From Bacteroidota bacterium (GTDB taxonomy: Bacteria > Bacteroidota > Bacteroidia > Bacteroidales > JABHKC01), in contig JABHKC010000035.1 of assembly GCA_018692315.1 (NCBI GenBank), positions 1 to 44,240 on the forward strand: a stretch of DNA of 44,240 nucleotides, written 5' to 3'. Both the position numbers and the translations under genes were made by a program. Positions 23,701 through 38,700 of the stretch are shown one piece after another (positions within the stretch are counted from its first letter, which is position 1; the number at the start of each line of letters is the position of its first letter). The notes below the pieces were generated by a model. That model made no database searches, had not been told where the DNA came from, and was given only the letters and a program-made list of their open reading frames with translations.

Positions 23701-26700
23701 TTTTATGGTATGAGCACATCAAATCTTGAACAGGCTAATATAATCAGCAATAATACAATTCAGGATTTCCATTATTATGGAATGTTTCTGTATTATTTCG
23801 ATTCGCTCCAATTAAGTTCAAATGAGATTTATGCAAAATCAAGTGGTGGATATAGCACACAATATGGTATTTATGCTGCATATATTGATAACTCAAGTTT
23901 AATAGCTAAAAACAAAATCAGAGTAAATGCTACATCTGTAAATTATGGAATGTATTTATATTACTGTGATGGTAGTTCAGGAAACGAAAATCAGTTTATT
24001 AACAATTTTGTCTCTACTTATAATTCCACCTCAACTACATATGGAATTTATACCTACAATGGTAATTTTTTGAATATTTATCATAATTCTGTAAATATTA
24101 CAGATGGCAATACTTCAAGTACTGCATTTTATAATTATACCGGTAGTAATGTCTCATTGCAAAACAACATTTTCGCCAATACGAAAACTTCGGGCGGATA
24201 TGCAATTTATAATTATAACACTACAGGTATAATTCTTAGCGATTATAACGATTTATATACCGAAGGCACATATCTTGGCTATTGGTCGGGAAATCGTTCT
24301 ACATTGGCACAATGGCAATCAGCCAGCTCGAAAGATGCAAACTCGGTTTCTGTAGATCCGTTCTTTACCTCTGCTACCGACCTGCATGCAAATGCAGTAG
24401 GCTGCGATGGCCAGGCAAATCCAATTGTAGGAATCACCTATGATATTGATGGAGAATCAAGAGACGCAACAAATCCTGATATTGGTGCCGATGAGTTTTA
24501 TATTACACCGCTCGCCGGAGTTTATACTATTGGTGGCACAAATCCGGACTATGCAACAATCGCACTTGCTGTGAACGACTTAAGAGTAAGGCCTGTAACA
24601 GATAATGTTACATTTAATATACGTACCGGAACCTACAACGAGCAGGTTTCGATAGAAACTATTTATGCTACATCACCAACTTATTCCGTTACATTCCAGC
24701 CCGATACCGGACATCAGGTTGTTATCACATACGCACCAACAAGCACTGACAACTATATAGTTCAGTTCGACGATGCCGATTATGTTACATTTAAGAATTT
24801 AACATTTACGGCTACAGGAACCACTTACGGAAGGGTTTTCGATTTTAAAGATGGAAGCCATTATATTACTCTTGATAATAATACTATTAATGGTATTTCA
24901 ACAAACTTATCGGCAGATAATTTAGTAGTAATTCATGCAACCTCAGGTACTGAAAATGATAATATTACAATTACTAATAATGAAATTAATTATGGATCGT
25001 ATGGAATGTATTTAAGAGGAATTAGCGCTTCAAATCTTAACACTGAAAATGTAATTACAAATAATATTATTCAAGATTTTTCTCATTATGGAATATATCT
25101 GTATTACTTCGATTCCGTAATTGTTTCATCAAACGAAATTTATGCAAAATCGACTGGAGGACATGCAAATCAGTATGGCATTTATGCTGCTTATTGCGAT
25201 AATGGAAGTGAGTTTTATAAAAACAATATCAGGGTAAATGGTACGTCTGCAAATTTTGGTATATATCTGTACTATTGTGACGGGACATCAGGAAAAGAAA
25301 ACTGTATAGTTAATAATTTCATCTCTACTCATAACTGTACTTCCAATTCCAACGGAATTTATTCGACCCAGAATAACTATTTGAACATCTATCATAACAG
25401 TGTAAACGTTACGGATGGTAACACTTCGAGTAAAGTTTTATATAACTACTACGGAGGAAATATCTCCTTGCAAAACAATATTTTTGCCAATACAAAAACT
25501 TCCGGCGGATATACAATTTATAATACTTCCAGCACTGGAATTACCGAAAGTGATTATAACGATCTTTACACCAAAGGTTCATATATTGGATACTGGAATG
25601 GTTCAAATCGTACCACCTTATCAAGCTGGCAATCGTATAGCGGAAAAGATGCCAACTCTATTTCGGTTGATCCATACTTTGTCTCTGATACCAATTTGCA
25701 TGCTGCCTCAATTCACATAGACGGGCAGGCAAACCCGATAGCAGGGATCAGCGAAGATATTGATGATGAACAGAGAGACCCGAGCAATCCTGATATTGGT
25801 GCCGATGAGTTCTCATTATCGCCGCTGGCAGGTACATATTACATAGGAGGCGTAAGTCCGGATTATGCGACATTTAGCGAAGCAGTTTACGATTTGAATA
25901 CACGTCCGGTAGAAGAAGCAGTTATTTTTAAAGTGAGGGATGGTTTGTATAACGAACAGTTTTCAATAAAAACTATTTATGGTGTTTCCGAAATTAATAC
26001 CGTAACATTCGAGCCGGATACATCATCGGATGTAACTGTTACTTATGCTCCAACAAGCAGCGACAACTATATAGTTCAGTTCGACGATGCAGATCATGTA
26101 ACCTTCAAAAACATTACGTTTACAGCAACAGGTTCTTCTTATGGTAGAGTTTTTGATTTTCTTGATGGCAGCCATAATATAAGCATTGAGGGAAATACAA
26201 TAAATGGAATTGTTACCACATCAATCAGTGAAAATCTTGCTGTGATATATTCATATACTGGAACAGAAAATAATTTTGTTTCAATTGAAAATAATGACAT
26301 TAATAATGGTTCAACTAGTTTGTTTTTATATGGAGCAAATAGTTCTGATCCTGAAGAGGCATGCAATATTAGTAATAATACAATCCAGGATTTCCATTAT
26401 AGGGGAATATATATACAATATTTTGATTCTGTGCGGGTAATTTCAAATACTATATTTGCAAAGTCTTCCGGAGGCCATAGTACACAATTTGGATTTGTTC
26501 CAGGATATTGCAGCAATCAAAGCCTGTTTGAGAAAAATGAAATTCGAGTTAATGCATCAAGTGTAAATTATGGAATATACTTATCTCATAGTGATGCAAC
26601 TGCAGGAACCGAAAATCTATTGATAAATAACTTTGTTTCAACACATAACTCAACTTCAACCACTTATGGTATTTATCAATATTACTGCGACTATCTGAAA

Positions 26701-29700
26701 GTTTATCACAATAGTGTAAACATTAGTGATGGTAATAGTTCCAGTGCAGCATTTTATAGCTATTCCGGTAGTAATGTTACTCTGAAAAACAACATCTTTG
26801 CAAATACAAAAACATCCGGCGGATATGCAATTTATAGTTACAATACTTCCGGAATTACTGAGAGCAACTATAATAATCTTTACACCGAAGGTTCAAATCT
26901 TGGCTACTGGTCTGGAAATCGCACAAATTTAACTAACTGGCAATCAGGAAGCGGCAAAGATGCCAACTCGGTTTCTGCCGATCCTATCTTTACTTCTGAT
27001 ACTGATTTACACGCCTTCTCAATTCATTGCGACGGACAAGCAAACTCAAGTCTTGGAATTACAGAAGATATTGATAATGAACAAAGAAACAATAGCAATC
27101 CTGATATTGGAGCCGATGAGTTCTATATTCCGCCAATGGCAGGAGTTTATACAATTGGTGGACTTAATCCGGATTATAGCACAATTGCAGCGGCTGTTTC
27201 CGATTTAAATACCAGACCTGTGATAGGACAAGTTATTTTCAATATTAGAACAGGTACTTACAGCGAACAAATTTCAATAAGCACTATTTATGGCGTTTCT
27301 GCAACAAATAGAGTTACTTTTCAACCCGATGATACAGCTTCTGTAACAATCACTTTTGAGCCAACAAGTAGCAACAACTATATTGTTCAGTTCGACGATG
27401 CCGACTATGTAACATTCCGTAATCTTACATTTACTGCAACAGGTGCATCTTATGGAAAAGTTTTCGATTTAAAAAACGAAAGCCATTATATTACCTTAGA
27501 TGGAAATACTCTTAATGGTATTTCAACCACATCAACAAATGCAAATTTGGCGGTAATTTATTCTGCCTCCGGAACTGCCAATGATGGTTTTACCATTACT
27601 AACAATACAATAAACGATGGTTCATATGGAATTTATTCCTATGGAACAAGCACGTCAAATCTTGATGCTGAAAATGAGATTAGCTATAATACAATTCAGG
27701 ATTTTCATTACGAGGGAATTTGTCTCTATTATTTCGATTCTGTACAAGTTTATTCAAATTCAATAAGCTCAAAATCATTAGGAGGATATGGTACTCAATA
27801 TGGTATATATTCCGTATATTGCGACAATGGTAGTATGTTCTCGAAAAATATAATTCGTGTAAATGCAACAGGCTCAAACTATGGAGTTTATCTATATTAT
27901 TGTGATGGAACTATCGGAAATGAAAATCAATTTGTAAACAATTTTATTTCAACTCATAATTCCACTTCAACAAGCTACGGAGTTTATATTAACACTTGTA
28001 GCTATTTGAACCTATATCACAACAATGTAAACATTACTGATGGTAATACTTCAAGTTCGGCAATATATAATTACAACGGAAGTAATATCACATTACAAAA
28101 CAACATTTTTGCAAACACAAAAACATCTGGAGGATATTCTATTTATACAAACAGTACATCAAACATTGTAACGAGCGACCACAACGACCTTTTCGCCGAA
28201 GGTTCAAACCTCGGTTATTGGTCAGGAAATAGGACAGACCTATCGCAATGGCAGTCAGCAAGTAGCAAAGATGCAAACTCGGTTTCAGGAGATCCTCTAT
28301 TTACAGCAGATACTAATTTGCATGCAAATGCAAATGTTTGTGATGGGCAAGCAATGCCAATTGTTGGATTATTAGACGATATTGATGGAGAACAGAGAGA
28401 TGCAAGTAATCCGGATATTGGAGCTGACGAATTCTACAAAACACCTCTTGCCGGCACCTACACAATTGGCGGTGCAAGCCCCGATTATGCAACTTTAAGC
28501 GATGCTGTTGATGATTTACGAATTAAATCAGTATCAGGTGATGTTTATTTCAAAATGCGAGAAGGAACATACCACGAGCAGGTTTCGATAGAACAAGTAT
28601 ATGGTGTAACACCTGAATTTTCGGTTACTTTCGAGCCTGAAAACTCCGATTCGGTTGCAATAACTTTTGCACCTACAAGCTCGGCAAACTATATTGTGCA
28701 GTTCGACGATGCCGATTATGTTACTTTCCGTAACTTAACTTTTACTGCTACAGGTTCTTCATATGGCCGGGTATTTGATTTCCTTGACGGAAGCCAGCAT
28801 ATTACTATTGATAGTAACATAATAAATGGTTTGTCAGTCGTTACAACAAGTTCTAATTCTGCGGTCATTTATTCCTATTCAGGAACTGATAACAATAATA
28901 CGACAATTACCAATAATACTATCAACAATGGTTCTTATGGTATTTATATAAATGGAACAAGTGAAACAGTTCTTGAACAAAATGTTGTGATAAGCAATAA
29001 TGCAATTCATGACTTCCATTGTTATGGAATACGATTGCATTATTTTGATTCAATTCAAGTTAGCTCAAACGAAATTTATGCAAAAACGACAGGAGGCAAT
29101 AGCACTCAATATGGTATTTGTGCTTACTATAACGACAATGGAAGTTCATTTTCGAAAAACAAGATTAGAGTGTATGCAAGTTCTTCAAATTATGGAATGT
29201 ATTTTTATTATTGCGATGGTAGCTCAGGAAACGAAAATCTGCTAATAAATAATTTCATTTCTTGTCATAGTTCCAGTACAAACAGTTATGGAGTTTATAC
29301 ATATTATGGCAGCTATTTTAAATTCTATCATAATTCTGTGAATGTTACTGACGGAAATTCTTCAAATGGAAGGGCTTTGTATGTATATTACAGTAGTTAT
29401 TTCGAATTGCTAAACAATATTTTCGCAAATACAAAAACTTCGGGTGGTTATGCAATTTATACGCAGAGTTCATCTTCCATCGCCAATAGCGATTATAACA
29501 ATTTATATTCAGAAGGAAGCTATCTTGGATATTGGAGTGGTAACAGATCTAATATGGCACAATGGCAATCGGCAAGCAGTAAAGATGCAAATTCGGTTTC
29601 CGAAGATCCTGTGTTTGTTTCCGATACCGACCTTCATTCAGGTACTTATTTTTGCAATGGGCAGGCAATCCCAATAGCCGGAATTTCAGAGGATATTGAT

Positions 29701-32700
29701 GGCGAAATCAGGCATTCCACAAATCCTGATATTGGTGCAGACGAGTTTTATATTACACCTATGTCAGGCGATTATACTATTGGAGGAACTAATCCTGACT
29801 ATGCAACAATTGCTGAAGCAGTCCACGATTTGAATACCAGACCTGTTGAAGGAGATGTAAATTTCTTTCTGAGAGATGGAACCTTCAACGAGCAGGTTTC
29901 TATTGGAAGAATCTACAATTCGGCCAACTTCAATGTTATTTTCCAACCCGATATTAATGCAAATGTTAATATTACATTCGAACCAACCAGTTCAAACAAT
30001 TATATTGTTCAGTTCGACGATGCCGATTATGTTACATTCCGCGATATTACTTTCGTGGCAACAGGAAGTTCATATGGTAGAATTTTCGATTTAAAAGATG
30101 AAAGTCATAATATTACTATTGAAGGAAACTTTTTAAACGGAATTAGTACAACATCTACCGGTGATAATCTTGCAGTTATTTATTCGGCAAGCGGAACAGC
30201 CAACAATAATATAGTTATAAACAATAACTTCATTGTTAATGGCTCATACGGATTATATCTATATGGAAAAAGTACATCTGATCTTGAAACAGGCTGTGAA
30301 ATTTTATACAATAGTATTCAGGATTTTCACTATATGGGTTTATATACCTATTCGTTCGATTCAATTGTTGTTAATTCTAATCAGATTTATGCCAAATCTA
30401 ATGGGGGATACAGTACTCAGTATGGAATATATGCTACATATTGCAAACATGGAAGTATTTTCTCTAAAAACAAAGTACAGGTAAATTCTACATCTTCAAA
30501 CTACGGTATAAACTTAACCCATTGCGATGGAACTTCAGGCGAAGAAGTTTATCTTACAAACAATTCTGTATCATGCCACAAAGCAAGCTCAAATAGTTAT
30601 GGATTGTCTTTAAATTCCTTGGATCATACAAAAGTTTATTTTAACTCGATAAATGTTACCGATGGAAGTAGTAGTGGAGGAAGAGCAGTATTCATTAGTT
30701 CAGGAAGTAATATCGATTTGCAAAACAATATTTTTGCAAATACTAAAGAGAGCTCCGGAGGTTATGCAATTTACACAAGCAGTACAAGTAATATTTCGGT
30801 AAGCGATTACAATGACCTATATACAAATGGCACGTATCTGGGATATTGGTACAATTCATACAAAACCAATTTGGCACTATGGCAATCGGCAAGCGGAAAA
30901 GATGAAAATTCAATTTCGGCCGATCCATTATTTGTTTCCGATTCTACATTGACACCTCAATCGTTTAAGTGCGACGGACAGGCAATTCCAATTGCAGCTA
31001 TAGCTGACGATATAGATAATGTTGTGAGAGATGCTTCAAATCCTGACATTGGAGCTAAGGAGTTTTCAACTACATCGCTTGCAGGTACTTATACAATTGG
31101 CGGATTAAATCCTGACTATGCAACAATTAGCGAGGCTATTGCCGATATTAACAGTAATGCTGTTTCTGATAGTGTAACTTTCCTAATAAGGACAGGAACC
31201 TACAATGAGCAATTAAGCATTCAGAAAGTATATTACACCTCGAGTTCTAAATCTGTTACATTCATGCCAGATACATCAGCAGAAGTTACTATTACATATG
31301 AACCTACAAGCTCCGACAATTATATTGTTCAGTTTGATGACGCTGATTATATTACTTTCCAAAATCTTACATTCACAGCAACTGGTACTTCATATGGTAG
31401 AGTTTTCGATTTTCTTGACGAAAGCCATAACATTACTATTCAAGGAAATACGATTAATGGTATAAACACTACATCTTCAAGTACAAATACTATTGTATGT
31501 TATTCAGCCTCAGGAACCTCAAACAATAATATCACAATTTCTGACAATGATATTAACTACGGTTCATATGCAATCTATTTATATGGAACTAATTATACTA
31601 ATCTGGAAAATAACAATGTTGTTATAAATAACACAATTCATGATTTTAGCTATATGGGATTATACTTCTACGGTCAGGATTCTATTTCAATCAGTTCTAA
31701 TGAGATAATAGCTAAAACCAGTAATGGATACAGTCATAATTACGGTATTCATTTGACCTATTGCGACAATGCGTGTAATATCTCCAAAAACATAATAAAA
31801 CTGTTTGCAAGCTCTTATAACTATGGCTTATACATGTATTATTGTGATGGAACTTTAGGAAACGAAATTATTGTATCAAACAATTTTGTGTCAAATCACA
31901 ATTCAGGTAGTACAAGCTATGGAATTTTCCCTACAAGTTCCAATTATATTAAAATATATTATAATTCAGTGAATGTTACAGACGGCAGTTCTAGTGGTGG
32001 TAGTGCAATCTATGCAGCAAGCGGAAGTAATATTGAACTTAAAAACAATATTTTCGCAAATACGCAGGATTACCAGGGTGGTTATGCAATTTATTCAAAT
32101 AGCACAAGCAATATTATATCAAGTGATTATAATGACTTTTATACCGAAGGCACTAATCTTGGATATTGGACGGGAAATAGGACAAATTTGGCACAGTGGC
32201 AATCGGCAAGTAGTAAAGATGCAAATTCTGTTTCCTCCGATCCATGGTATCTTTATTATACAGATTTACATGCACGCTCATCAGTTGTTGATAGTACAGC
32301 AAATCCAATTGCATCCATTACAACTGATATTGATGGTGATGCAAGAGATGCGAATTATCCAGATATTGGTGCCGACGAGTTCGATTATGTTGACATTTCC
32401 CTTGCAGGAATTTATTACATTGGCGGAGAAAATTATGATTATCCTACAATTGCCGATGCTGTAAACGACCTTAACCGTTTTGGTGTATCCGATTCGGTTG
32501 TGTTCCGTATCAGAACAGGAACATACAACGAGCAGGTTTCTATTAAAGAAATACTTGGTGTTTCTGCTACATACTATGTAGTTTTTGAATCTGATACCAG
32601 CGCCGAGGTTACTATATCGTATTCAGGAACCAGTACGCACAACTATCTAGTACAATTCGATGGTGCCGATTATGTAACTTTCAGGAATCTTACTTTAACG

Positions 32701-35700
32701 GCAAACTCTGCCTCTTACGGTAGAATTTTTGATTTGCTCGACGAAAGCCATCATATTACTATTGATGGAAACACACTAAATGGATACGCAACTACATCAA
32801 ATAGTGTAAATCTAGCAGTGATTTACTCAAGTTCATCAACAGACAATGATAATATTACAATCACAGACAATGAGATAAATAATGGCTCTTATGGGATTTA
32901 TCTTTATGGAGTTGGTACTTCCAACTATGAAGAAGCCTGCATTATCTCAAACAATATTATTCATAATTTCTACTATCAGGGAATATATTTATATTATTTT
33001 GATTCTCTTGAAATTAGCTCAAATGAGATTTACGCAAAATCGAGTGGTGGATATAGTTATCAATATGGTATATATGGTTCTTATATTAATAATGCAAGTT
33101 TAGTTTCGCTGAACAAGATTCGAGTAAATGCCAGTTCATATAATTATGGTATATATTTGTCCAATAGCGATGGAACATTGGGTAGTGAATGTGAGCTAAT
33201 CAATAATTTCATTTCAACCCATAGTTCATCATCTACTACATATGGTATCTATTTTACAGCTAGCGACTATTGGAATTTACAATATAACTCTATAAATATT
33301 AGTGATGGAAACACTTCGAGTAGTGCATTATATTTAAACTCTGGCAGCAATTTTAAGTTACAGAATAATATTTTTGCAAACACAAAAACTTCCGGTGGTT
33401 ATGCTATTTATACAAACAGTAGTTCTAATATTTTAGTTAGCGACTACAATAATTTATATGCCGAAGGTTCATATCTTGGCTACTGGTCAGGAATTCGCAC
33501 AAATTTATCTAACTGGCAATCAGGAAGTGGAAAAGATGCTAATTCTGTTTCTTCCGATCCTTTGTTTATTTCAGAAACAGACCTTCATTCATTTTATGTT
33601 GGAAACAATGGACAGGCAATGCCAATAGCAGGTATTACCGACGATATTGATAATGAAACGAGAGATGCAGTGAATCCCGACATTGGTGCCGATGAATTCT
33701 CGCTTGCACAAATGGCCGGTGTTTATACTATCGGTGGAGTAAATCCCGATTTCGAGACCTTCACAGAAGCTGTAGCAAATGCCTACTATCAGGGAATTTC
33801 CGATGATGTAACTTTCAAAGTCCGAACAGGAACATACAACGAGCAAATCTCAATTGGTATTATCTATGGAGTTAATGATACAAACACCGTAGTTTTCGAA
33901 CCTGATACCAATGCAGTTGTAACCATAATTTATGCTCCTACAAGTTCTAAAAACTATGTAGTACAATTTGATGGTGCCGATAATGTTACTTTCAGAAATT
34001 TAACACTTACTGCGACAGGCAGTTCCTATGGTAGAGTTTTGGATTTTAAGGACGGTAGCCATAATATAACAATTGAGGGTGATACTATAAATGGATTAGA
34101 TGTTGCATCAACTAGTAGTAATATTGCAACAATTTATTCCGGACCAGGAACATCCAATAATAATATCGTTTTCGCAAATAATGATATTAATTACGGATCG
34201 CATAGTTTCTGTTTCTACGGGACTAATACTTCTATTTTGGAAACCGGAAATGTCATTTATAGTAATACAATTCAGAATTTTTATTATTATGGTGTCAGAC
34301 TATACTATCAGGATGCTATTACTGTTTATGAAAATGAAATATATGGAGAAACAAGTAATACTTATAGCACGCAGGTAGGAATTGAAGCATATTATTGCGA
34401 TAGTTCTAGTGTATATTCAAAAAACGATATAAAAGTATATGCTTATAATTATAATGTTGGATTATACATTCTCAGTTCCGATGCAAGTTCAGGAAACGAA
34501 ATTGTTGCAAAAAACAACTTCATCTCATGTTTTAATTCAAGCTCTAATAGTTATGGAGTTTATTATACTTCAAGTAATTATGTAAAATCATATAATAACT
34601 CTGTGAATGTAACAGACGGGAATTCATCATATGGCTATGCAGCATACACTACCAATGGAAGCAATATTGAATTTAAAAACAATATTCTCGCAAATACGAA
34701 AACTTCAGGTGGCAAGGCTCTTTATACAAATAGCACTTCGAATATTTCTGTCTGCGATTATAACGACCTGTTCACAAAAGGTAGTTATTTGGCATACTGG
34801 GGAGGAAACCGAACCAATCTTTCTGCACTGCAAAGCTACACTGGTAAAGACCAAAATTCAGTTTCTGTAGATCCATATTTTGCAGCCGATACCAACCTGC
34901 ACTCATACTCGCAATATTGCAATGATGCAGGAACACCTATTGCTGAAATAACTACTGATATTGATGGCGAAGCACGTGATGCTACAAATCCGGATATTGG
35001 TGCGGATGAATACACCATTGTTCCTCTCGAAGGAATTTACACAATTGGTGGCTTAAATCCCGACTATGAAACTATTGCCGAAGCTGTTTTCGATTTGAAA
35101 ATGTTGCCGGTAGCCGATTCAGTAATTTTTAGAGTCAGAACAGGAACCTACAACGAGCAAGTTTCTATTGTTGATATTAACGGAGCTTCGGAAACGAACA
35201 CTGTTACATTCGAGCCGGACGATACTGCTTCGGTTACAATAACATACGAGCCAACCAGCTCAGATAATTATATTGTGCAGTTCGATGGTGCCGATTATGT
35301 TACATTTAAAAATATGACATTTACGGCTACCGGAACAAGTTATGGACGAGTGTTTGATTTTAAAGATGGAAGCCATTATATTACTCTCGATAGCAATACT
35401 ATAAATGGTATTGTTACAACAGCAACGGGTCTCGGCTTAGCAGTAATTCACTCAGCTTCTTCTACCGAAAACGACCATCTAACAATTTCGAATAATGAAA
35501 TAAATAATGGTTCGTATGGATTGTATCTGTATGGTAAGAGTACATCAGATCTTGAGGAAGCTTGTGTAATTAGCAATAACACGATACATGATTTCCATAA
35601 TTATGGAATCTACCTCCACTCTTTCGATTCACTCCAATTAAGCTCAAACGAAATATATGCAAAAACGACAGGTGGAAATAGCACGCAATATGGTGTCTTT

Positions 35701-38700
35701 GCACATTATTGCGATAATGGAAGTGAGTTTACAAAAAACAAAATCAGGGTAAATGCCACTTCTACAAACTATGGTTTGTGTCTCTATTATTGTGACGGAA
35801 CATCCACAAATAAAAACCAGGTAATCAATAATTTCATTTCATGTCACAATTCACCCTCATACAGTTATGGAATTTATTCTAATAACAATATTTACATAAA
35901 TTTCTATCACAACTCGGTAAATGTTACCGATGGTAATTCATCGTATGGATATGCATTCTACGCAACTAGTGGAAATAACATCACATTGCAGAACAACATT
36001 TTTGCAAATACGAAAACATCGGGAGGTTATGCAATTTATTCAAACAGTACCTCAAATATTTCTGCAAGCGATTATAATGACTTATATTCTGAAGGATCAA
36101 ATTTGGGATACTGGTCGGGAAATAGGATAGATTTGTCGGCATGGAAGACAAGCAGTGGTAAAGATGCAAACTCAGTTTCTTCTGATCCGGGTTTTGCTTC
36201 CGACACCAACCTTCATGCCTATGCAGCAGCTTGCGACGGGCAGGCAATTCCAATTGCAAGCATCACCGACGACATTGATGGAGATGTACGCGATGGATCA
36301 AATCCCGACATCGGAGCTGATGAATTTGATGGAACACCTCTCGCTGGAGTTTATTATATTGGTGGCACAAACCCCGATTTCAATTCAATTGGCGAAGCTG
36401 CAAAGGCTGCTGAATACATGGGAATTTCCGATTCGGTTATTTTCAGACTTAGAGGCGGAACATACAACGAACAAGTTTCGATTAGTACTATTTACGGAGT
36501 CTCAGAAACCAAACAAGTAATTTTTGAGCCTGATAGCTCTGCAGAAGTTATAATTAGCTATGCTCCTACAAGTTCTGAAAATTATATTGTTCAGTTCGAC
36601 AATACCGATTATATTACTTTCCGTAATCTTACTTTCACAGCTACCGGTTCTACCTATGGTAGGATATTCGATTTCGAAGACGAGAGCTACAACATAAGTA
36701 TAGACGGAAATACTCTGAACGGATTAAATAATAATTCAACATCTCATTATTCTGTCATAATTTATTCTGCAACCGCCACTTCAAACAATTCAATTACAAT
36801 AAGCAATAATACTTTAAATTATGGTTCTTTCGGATTGTATTTATATGGGACAAGTACATCAGAGCTTGATTCAGGACTTACTATTAGCGGTAATACAATT
36901 CAGGATTATCATTATGCGGGAATATACCTGCGTAATCAAGAATCAGTTTCTGTTATTTCTAATATTATTGCAGCTAAAACAAGTGGTGGATATAGCTCAC
37001 AATATGGATTGCATTTATCATATGTTGATAATGGAGGTGTAATTTTAGGAAATAAAATCAGTGTGACTGCCGGTTCATACAATTATGGTATTCGTTTATC
37101 TTATTGTGACGGAACTTCTGGTAACGAACTTCAGTTGATAAACAATTTTGTTTCTAATAAAAACTCGGGTTATGTAAGCTATGGAATTTATTCTGACTAT
37201 AGTAATTACATACATTTTTACAACAATAGTGTAAATGTAACAGACGGAAACTACTATAGTGGAAGAGTGCTGTATCTGGTAAATGGAAGTAATATTTCGC
37301 TGCAAAATAATATTCTGGCATTTACAAAATCGAGTGTTTACGGATATACTATTTACACAAATAGCACATCGAATATTACTGCCAGCGATTACAATAATTT
37401 ATATACCGAAGGATATTATGTTGGATACTGGAGCGGATCACGTTCTACTCTAAGCAACTGGCAGTCGGCAAGCGGAAAAGATGCAAATTCTGTAACTCAC
37501 GATCCATATTTTGTTTCCGATACCGACCTACATTCTCAATCGGTAGCCTGCGACGGTCAGGGAAGCCCAATTGCATCAGTAATAGAAGATATTGATGGAG
37601 ATGTGAGAGATGCTACTAATCCTGATATGGGTGCCGACGAGTTTGGTATTACACCACTTGCTGGAGCTTACACCATTGGCGGTACAAATCCCGATTTTGC
37701 TACAATCACAGATGCTGTTTATGCACTTGAAATCAGGCCGGTAGCCGGAGAAGTTACATTTAATATCCGCACAGGAACTTACAACGAGCAGGTTTCGATA
37801 TCTACAATTTACGGAGTTTCTGAAATAAATACCGTAACGTTCCAGCCCGATACTTCTGCAAATGTAAGCATCTCGTATGCACCAACATATTATGAAAATT
37901 ATGTTGTGCAGTTCGACGGTGCAGATTATGTAACATTCAAAAACCTTAGTCTTGCATCTACAAGCTCATCTTATGGCAGGGTATTCGATTTTAAAGACGG
38001 TAGCAATAACATTAATATTGAGAATAATGTGATAAGTGGCGTAAGCACCACATCTACAAGCAGTAATATGATCCTGTTGTATTCAAATTCCGGAACAAGT
38101 AATAATAATATAATAATTGATAATAATGCATTCAATTATGGTTCATATGCCATATATATGCAGGGTTACAATTCATCAAATCCTGAGTCAAACAATATTA
38201 TTAGCGGCAATACTATTAGTAATTATCATTACATGGGGATATTTATCTATTATCAGGATACTCTTACTATATCTTCAAATACAATAAGGGCTAAAGAAAC
38301 AGGAGGCTATAGCTATAGTTATGGTATTTATGGATACTATTGTCAAAATTCAAGCGAATTTTCGAAAAACGATATAAGGGTAAATGGAACTTCTTCTAAT
38401 TATGGCTTGTACCTGTATAATTGCGATGGAAATTCAAATGATAAAACTTTAGTTAGTAATAACTTTATTTCTACAAATAATTCTAGTTATTACTCATATG
38501 GAGCATATATATATAATTGTGATTATATTGACATTTATAATAACACAATAAATGTAACAGATGGATACTATTATCACTATTCAAGTGCTATTTATTTATA
38601 TTATGGAAGTAATATTGAATTACAAAATAATATATTTGCAAATACCAAAGGTAGTTCTTATGGTTTAGCAATTTACACTAGTTCTAGCACGAATATTATT

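Noticed and set aside
31973-32464. Forward open stretch of 163 codons in another frame inside the giant gene
   Set aside because: It overlaps the beta-helix frame, recurs at equivalent places in other units (for example near 36155, 11813 and 34100), and has unlikely composition. It is a shadow of the repeat.
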